Positions 31,258 through 35,147 of a stretch of 35,147 bases of DNA are shown here, piece by piece. How positions within the stretch are numbered: the stretch's first letter is position 1; every line of letters starts with the position of its first letter. Origin of the DNA: Bacillota bacterium (GTDB taxonomy: Bacteria; Bacillota; Clostridia; Lachnospirales; Lachnospiraceae); the NCBI GenBank assembly GCA_030524555.1, contig JAUNGK010000008.1, forward strand, positions 1 to 35,147, in the 5' to 3' direction. The notes beneath the pieces were generated by a model. The model had not been told where the DNA came from and made no database searches. It was given only the letters and a program-made list of their open reading frames with translations. A program made the translations under genes and the position numbers.

Positions 31258-32739
31258 ATGAAATGTCCCAATTGTGGATGTGAAATAGAAGAGGGGCATC
31301 TATATTGTGAAACATGCGGAAATGAAATCCAGATTGTTCCGGATTTCGAACCGGAAATTGAAAACAGCATAATAGAAACCTTATCCACAGTTGCAGAGGA
31401 AATCGGAGAAGACAGTGTGCAAAAGGCTGCTGAAAAAGCCTTGGAAACCAAGGACATTTCGGAGTATCCTGATCATTCTAAAAAGGAAGATGCCTTTATG
31501 GGAGAAATATCAGGAAAAAACTGGTTATCTGTCGGCATTGCTACAGCTTTTGCGCTGATAGTAATTGCAATTTTTGCATCATTGTTTATGTATCATAGAT
31601 ACTCGGTATCCTATCAGCTTGAGCAGGCGAAGAAGTTTGCGGCAGAGCAGAATTATGAGCAGGCAGTCAGCTTCCTTGAAAGGGCAAGAAATCTGGATCC
31701 CGGTCAGGCTGATATTGTGCTTTTAGAGGCTGCATATTTATATCAGCTGGAGGATAAGGAAACAGCCCTGTCTATTTTAATTGAGCTTGTGGAAAAAAAT
31801 CGCCTTGAATATGAAGATAAAGAAAAAGCGTTTGAGTATATTGTAAGTATTTATGATGAGATGGAGCAGTATGATAAAATTAATGCCCTGCTTGTATCCT
31901 GTGAGGATTCGGAGATACAGAACCATTTTCAACAGTATATGGCGCTGGTCCCCGAATTTGGCTTTGCATCAGGGACCTATGAGGAGATTCTTTCACTGAA
32001 AATAAGTGCTAACACTGCCGGAAAGATTTATTATACTACAGATGGCAGTGAACCGGATGAAAACAGTGAAATTTATACAGCGCCGCTCTTACTTGAAACG
32101 GGAGAATTTCAGATTTCCGCAATATTTGTGAATGATTATGGAATTAAAAGCGAGGTGGTAAGAAACTGGTATATTATCAATCTTACCGCACCGGATGCGC
32201 CGGAGGTACTTCCCGTAAGCGGAAATTATTCTTTGCCCACTATGATAGAAGTTGAGGCCCCTTTAGAGGGAACGGTTTATTATACAATGGACGGGTCCGA
32301 GCCTACCAAGGACAGCTTAAAATATACGGAACCCATATTTATGCCGCTTGGAAAATCAAACTTTAAGTTCATAACAGTGTCCGAGGAGGGTGTTTCAAGT
32401 GAGGTGGTAAGCAGAAGCTATAGTTTTGAGCTTGAAACGAATGTAACGGTGGATAAGGCGATACATAATGTTGTTCAGGCGCTTTTTGACCGTAAGGTAT
32501 TAAATGATCTTCAGGGGCATTCCCATGGAATACAGGGAAAATATGTATTTGCCTATGATACTATTGTGGAAATTCCCAATTTGGGCTATTATTATGTGTT
32601 GAACGAGTATATTGATGATGAAAATGGAAATCGGACTAAAACAGAAAGGATGTATGCGGTAGAGGTTTACACCGGAGCACCTAACCGTCTGATCTATGAT
32701 GACCAGGGAGAAATGGGGTTAATATCCCTGACAGATTAA
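31258..32739 (+). CDS. Zinc-ribbon membrane protein with TPR and chitobiase-like domains
   Basis: Unusual multidomain protein of unknown role, 493 aa. A short zinc ribbon (Cys3, Cys6, Cys17, Cys20; CPNCG...CETCG) starts the cytoplasmic part. An acidic helical segment follows, then one membrane segment at about 89-112 and an extracellular TPR-like helical region at about 118-215. Two tandem chitobiase/beta-hexosaminidase C-terminal-type domains (about 237-310 and 315-393, each with YYTxDGSEP) come next, with a C-terminal domain at 394-493 of unknown type. No catalytic site was seen, so it is not an enzyme by sequence; binding or sensing at the cell surface is inferred from layout. Proteins with such a ribbon and membrane anchor are common in Lachnospiraceae. 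ATG 31258 has AAGGAG upstream. It lies in the gap between C1 and nfn genes. Confidence 0.82.
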   Translation: MKCPNCGCEIEEGHLYCETCGNEIQIVPDFEPEIENSIIETLSTVAEEIGEDSVQKAAEKALETKDISEYPDHSKKEDAFMGEISGKNWLSVGIATAFALIVIAIFASLFMYHRYSVSYQLEQAKKFAAEQNYEQAVSFLERARNLDPGQADIVLLEAAYLYQLEDKETALSILIELVEKNRLEYEDKEKAFEYIVSIYDEMEQYDKINALLVSCEDSEIQNHFQQYMALVPEFGFASGTYEEILSLKISANTAGKIYYTTDGSEPDENSEIYTAPLLLETGEFQISAIFVNDYGIKSEVVRNWYIINLTAPDAPEVLPVSGNYSLPTMIEVEAPLEGTVYYTMDGSEPTKDSLKYTEPIFMPLGKSNFKFITVSEEGVSSEVVSRSYSFELETNVTVDKAIHNVVQALFDRKVLNDLQGHSHGIQGKYVFAYDTIVEIPNLGYYYVLNEYIDDENGNRTKTERMYAVEVYTGAPNRLIYDDQGEMGLISLTD

Positions 32740-32783
32740 AATCCAAAGTAAAATATTTTTATAAAAATAGAAAGGGATTAATG

Positions 32784-33665
32784 ATGTACAAGATTTTAGA
32801 GACAAAAGAACTTGCTGCCAACATTTTTTATATGGTGGTAGAGGCAAAAAGGGTAGCAAAGGCATGCAAGCCCGGTCAATTTGTGATTGTGAGAACAGAT
32901 GAGCATTCTGAGCGCATTCCACTTACAATTTGTGATTATGACACAGAGAGAGGAACGATAACCATTGTTTTTCAGATCGTAGGAGCCGGTACGCAGATCA
33001 TGTCATCTTTGAAAGCCGGAGATTCGTTCCATGATTTTGTAGGACCACTGGGATGTCCTTCTGAGTTTGTCGGGGAAGATCTGGAGACGTTAAAGACTAA
33101 AAAGATGCTTTTTGTTGCAGGCGGCGTGGGAACTGCGCCGGTATATCCTCAGGTGAAGTGGCTTCATCAGCATGGAATTAAGGCTGATGTTATTATAGGA
33201 GCAAAGACCAGGGATTTACTGATCCTTGAAGAGGAGATGAAAGAAGTAGCAGGAAATCTGTATGTAACTACTGATGACGGTTCCTATGGAAGAAGCGGTA
33301 TGGTAACCCAGACCATCAGCGATCTGGTGAATGAAGGAAAGCATTACGATGTTTGTGTGGCAATCGGCCCGATGATTATGATGAAGTTTGTCTGCAAGCT
33401 TACCAAAGAACTGGATATTCCTACGATTGTCAGCTTAAATCCGATTATGGTAGATGGTACGGGTATGTGTGGAGCCTGTCGTGTGACAGTGGGTGGAAAG
33501 GTGAAATTTGCCTGCGTGGATGGTCCTGAATTTGACGGTCATCAGGTGAATTTTGATGAGGCAATGCAGCGTCAGCAAATATATAAGACTGCTGAGGGAA
33601 GAGCATTCCTTAAAGCTAAAGAGGGTGACACCCACCATGGTGGATGTGGAAATTGCGGAAATTAA
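32784..33665 (+). CDS. nfnA: NfnA: NADH-dependent ferredoxin:NADP+ oxidoreductase, small subunit
   Basis: Small subunit of the electron-bifurcating NfnAB complex. It resembles dihydroorotate dehydrogenase electron-transfer subunits (PyrK), with an FAD domain (RIPLTICDYD at about 45-54, KPGQFVIVRTD) and a NAD-binding domain (FVAGGVGTAPVYPQ). The [2Fe-2S] region reads DGTGMCGACR...FACVDGPEF. Asp224, Cys229, Cys232 and Cys244 occupy the places of the four PyrK cysteines, and an Asp ligand is a known oddity of Nfn small subunits. The C-terminus ends in a Cys-rich HHGGCGNCGN tail. The adjacent large subunit gene confirms Nfn rather than PyrK. ATG 32784 is preferred over ATG 32781 because of RBS spacing to AAAGGG; both are possible. 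Confidence 0.9.
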   Translation: MYKILETKELAANIFYMVVEAKRVAKACKPGQFVIVRTDEHSERIPLTICDYDTERGTITIVFQIVGAGTQIMSSLKAGDSFHDFVGPLGCPSEFVGEDLETLKTKKMLFVAGGVGTAPVYPQVKWLHQHGIKADVIIGAKTRDLLILEEEMKEVAGNLYVTTDDGSYGRSGMVTQTISDLVNEGKHYDVCVAIGPMIMMKFVCKLTKELDIPTIVSLNPIMVDGTGMCGACRVTVGGKVKFACVDGPEFDGHQVNFDEAMQRQQIYKTAEGRAFLKAKEGDTHHGGCGNCGN

Positions 33666-33686
33666 GAAGGGAGCAGGTTTATAATA

Positions 33687-35072
33687 ATGGACGTTTTAAA
33701 GAAGGTTCCGGTAAGGGAACAGGATGCAAAGGTACGGGCAGCCAATTTTGAAGAGGTATGTCTCGGATATAATAAAGAAGAAGCAATGGAGGAGGCAGCC
33801 AGATGCATTAACTGTAAAAATGCACAGTGTATTAAGGGCTGTCCGGTATCTATCAATATTCCCGGGTTTATAGAGAAGGTGAAAGAAGGAGATGTGGAGG
33901 CTGCTTATCAGATCATCAGCGCATCTTCTGCACTTCCGGCAGTGTGCGGACGTGTCTGCCCGCAGGAAAGCCAGTGTGAGGGAAAATGTATCAGAGGTAT
34001 TAAGGGAGAGCCTATTTCCATTGGCAAGCTGGAGCGTTTCGTAGCCGACTGGGCAAGCGAGAATGGTATTAAGCCTCAGGGAGCAGTGGAAAAGAACGGT
34101 AAAAAGGTTGCTGTAATCGGTTCCGGCCCGGCAGGACTTACCTGTGCAGGTGACCTGGCAAAGATGGGCTATGATGTAACTATCTTTGAAGCGCTGCATG
34201 AGCCCGGCGGTGTTTTGGTTTATGGTATTCCTGAGTTTCGTCTTCCCAAGACTAAGGTTGTGGCAAAGGAAATTGAGAATGTAAAGGCTTTGGGCGTTAA
34301 AATTGAGACTAATGTGGTGGTTGGAAAAGCTGTCACAATTGATGAACTGATCAGCGAAGAAGGGTTTGACGCTGTATTTATCGGTTCCGGTGCTGGTCTT
34401 CCCAAGTTTATGGGTATCCCCGGAGAGCAGGCAAACGGCGTGTTTTCAGCCAACGAATATTTAACCAGAAGCAATTTGATGAAAGCATTCGACGAAAATT
34501 CCAATACGCCCATCATGAGAGGACAAAAGGTAGCTGTAGTAGGCGGCGGTAATGTGGCAATGGATGCAGCAAGAACTGCTTTAAGACTTGGCGCTGAGGT
34601 TCATATCGTTTACAGAAGAAGCGAGGAAGAGCTTCCCGCCCGTGTGGAGGAGGTTCATCATGCAAAGGAAGAGGGGATTATCTTTGATCTCCTTACCAAT
34701 CCGGTGGAAATTCTTGAGGACGAAAAGGGCTGGGTATGCGGTATGAAATGCATTAAGATGGAGCTTGGGGAGCCTGACGCATCAGGAAGAAGACGTCCGG
34801 TAGAGATTCCCGGTTCAGAATTTGTTATTGATGTAGATACTGTGATCATGTCACTGGGAACATCGCCTAATCCGCTGATTTCTTCCACCACGGAAGGTCT
34901 TGAGGTTAATAAATGGAAATGTATTGTGGCTGATGAAGAGTTCGGAAAGACAACCAAGGAAGGCGTTTATGCCGGAGGAGATGCGGTAACAGGTGCAGCT
35001 ACCGTTATACTGGCAATGGGTGCCGGGCGTGCAGGTGCAAAGGGTATTGACCAGTATCTGAAGAATAAGTAA
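33687..35072 (+). CDS. nfnB: NfnB: NADH-dependent ferredoxin:NADP+ oxidoreductase, large subunit (GltA/GltD-like)
   Basis: Large subunit partner of NfnA, related to glutamate synthase small chain (GltD) and often mis-named gltA. The 461-aa product binds two 4Fe-4S clusters near its N-terminus: Cys40, 43, 48 and 52 (CINCKNAQCIKGC) and Cys87, 91, 97 and 101. FAD is bound at GSGPAG (145-150), with NADP-binding GGGNVA at 286-291 and VYRRSEEELPAR. A second FAD-contact text (YAGGDAVTGAATVILAMGAGRAGAKGID) lies near the end. Nfn couples NADH and reduced ferredoxin oxidation to NADP+ reduction. The true glutamate synthase large chain is absent here and the partner is NfnA, so the NfnB call is favoured. 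It starts 22 bases after nfnA and ends before a hairpin. Confidence 0.9.
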   Translation: MDVLKKVPVREQDAKVRAANFEEVCLGYNKEEAMEEAARCINCKNAQCIKGCPVSINIPGFIEKVKEGDVEAAYQIISASSALPAVCGRVCPQESQCEGKCIRGIKGEPISIGKLERFVADWASENGIKPQGAVEKNGKKVAVIGSGPAGLTCAGDLAKMGYDVTIFEALHEPGGVLVYGIPEFRLPKTKVVAKEIENVKALGVKIETNVVVGKAVTIDELISEEGFDAVFIGSGAGLPKFMGIPGEQANGVFSANEYLTRSNLMKAFDENSNTPIMRGQKVAVVGGGNVAMDAARTALRLGAEVHIVYRRSEEELPARVEEVHHAKEEGIIFDLLTNPVEILEDEKGWVCGMKCIKMELGEPDASGRRRPVEIPGSEFVIDVDTVIMSLGTSPNPLISSTTEGLEVNKWKCIVADEEFGKTTKEGVYAGGDAVTGAATVILAMGAGRAGAKGIDQYLKNK

Positions 35073-35096
35073 ACGGATTGCTTATAACAGGGGACG

Positions 35097-35121
35097 TGCC
35101 GGAACAATGAATGTTCCGGCA
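35097..35121 (+). terminator. Hairpin after nfnB, probable terminator
   Basis: TGCCGGAAC (35097-35105) pairs perfectly with GTTCCGGCA (35113-35121) over a 7-base loop and is followed by TATTTC. The stem is strong but the T tract is poor, so termination is likely but not certain. No further gene can be recognised before the window ends. Confidence 0.65.
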
Positions 35122-35147
35122 TATTTCATAGGCTTCGGGCAATTTAT

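Noticed and set aside
32749..32770. AT-rich palindrome (TATTTTTATAAAAATA) before nfnA as terminator or promoter
   Set aside because: The stem has no GC pairs, so it is a poor terminator. TTAAAA/TATAAA with an 18-base spacer is too weak to call a promoter in such AT-rich DNA.

Overview
The window reads as a chromosomal stretch from a low-to-mid GC Gram-positive anaerobe of the class Clostridia, most likely a Lachnospiraceae member. The evidence is a class B-type sortase with BspA-like surface proteins, Rex, a SpoIIIE/FtsK translocase beside a TepA-type ClpP homologue, NfnAB-type electron-bifurcating transhydrogenase genes, formate-THF ligase plus FolD, a probable Re-type citrate synthase, and several Lachnospiraceae-style proteins of unknown function. 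No rRNA, tRNA, CRISPR array, phage or IS element was seen. Nearly all genes are on the + strand; the single clear exception is an ABC-F ATPase.

Region 1 (1-9.4 kb) is a surface-display module. After the tail of an unidentified gene come a sortase and two large leucine-rich-repeat surface proteins (1692 and 922 aa). Both end in almost the same sorting signal (TPxTGDPIHPKWFLALGL) and share a C-terminal domain. A strong terminator closes the group. Its 3' arm doubles as the only good ribosome-binding site of the next gene, a signal-less subtilisin-family protease (9.4-10.3 kb).

Region 2 (10.3-13.9 kb) is a three-gene operon: probable Re-citrate synthase, a GntR/FCD regulator and NADP-type isocitrate dehydrogenase. 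This is the oxidative branch toward 2-oxoglutarate and NADPH. Its promoter is near-consensus and has a GntR-like palindrome over the -10 box, which suggests autoregulation. A bidirectional terminator separates it from the convergent ABC-F gene.

Region 3 (13.9-25.2 kb) opens with a divergent promoter pair for ABC-F and rex in which the two -35 boxes form one palindrome. Then come a coiled-coil protein coupled to rex, the NAD(P)HX repair enzyme, alanine racemase, a MazF/EndoA toxin with no antitoxin gene beside it, a CNNM/CBS transporter-like protein, YebC, a MetY-type sulfhydrylase and an unknown membrane protein with an acidic tail.

Region 4 (25.2-35.1 kb) holds tepA, ftsK/spoIIIE, fhs, folD, a zinc-ribbon/TPR/chitobiase-like membrane protein, and the two nfn subunit genes followed by a hairpin. 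A redox theme recurs: Rex senses NADH/NAD+, the Nnr protein repairs damaged NAD(P)H, isocitrate dehydrogenase and FolD use NADP(H), and Nfn links NADH, ferredoxin and NADPH. I found no clear evidence of a wholly new system. The most interesting leads are the sortase/BspA module, the terminator-embedded RBS, the antitoxin-less MazF and the Re-citrate synthase operon with its operator.
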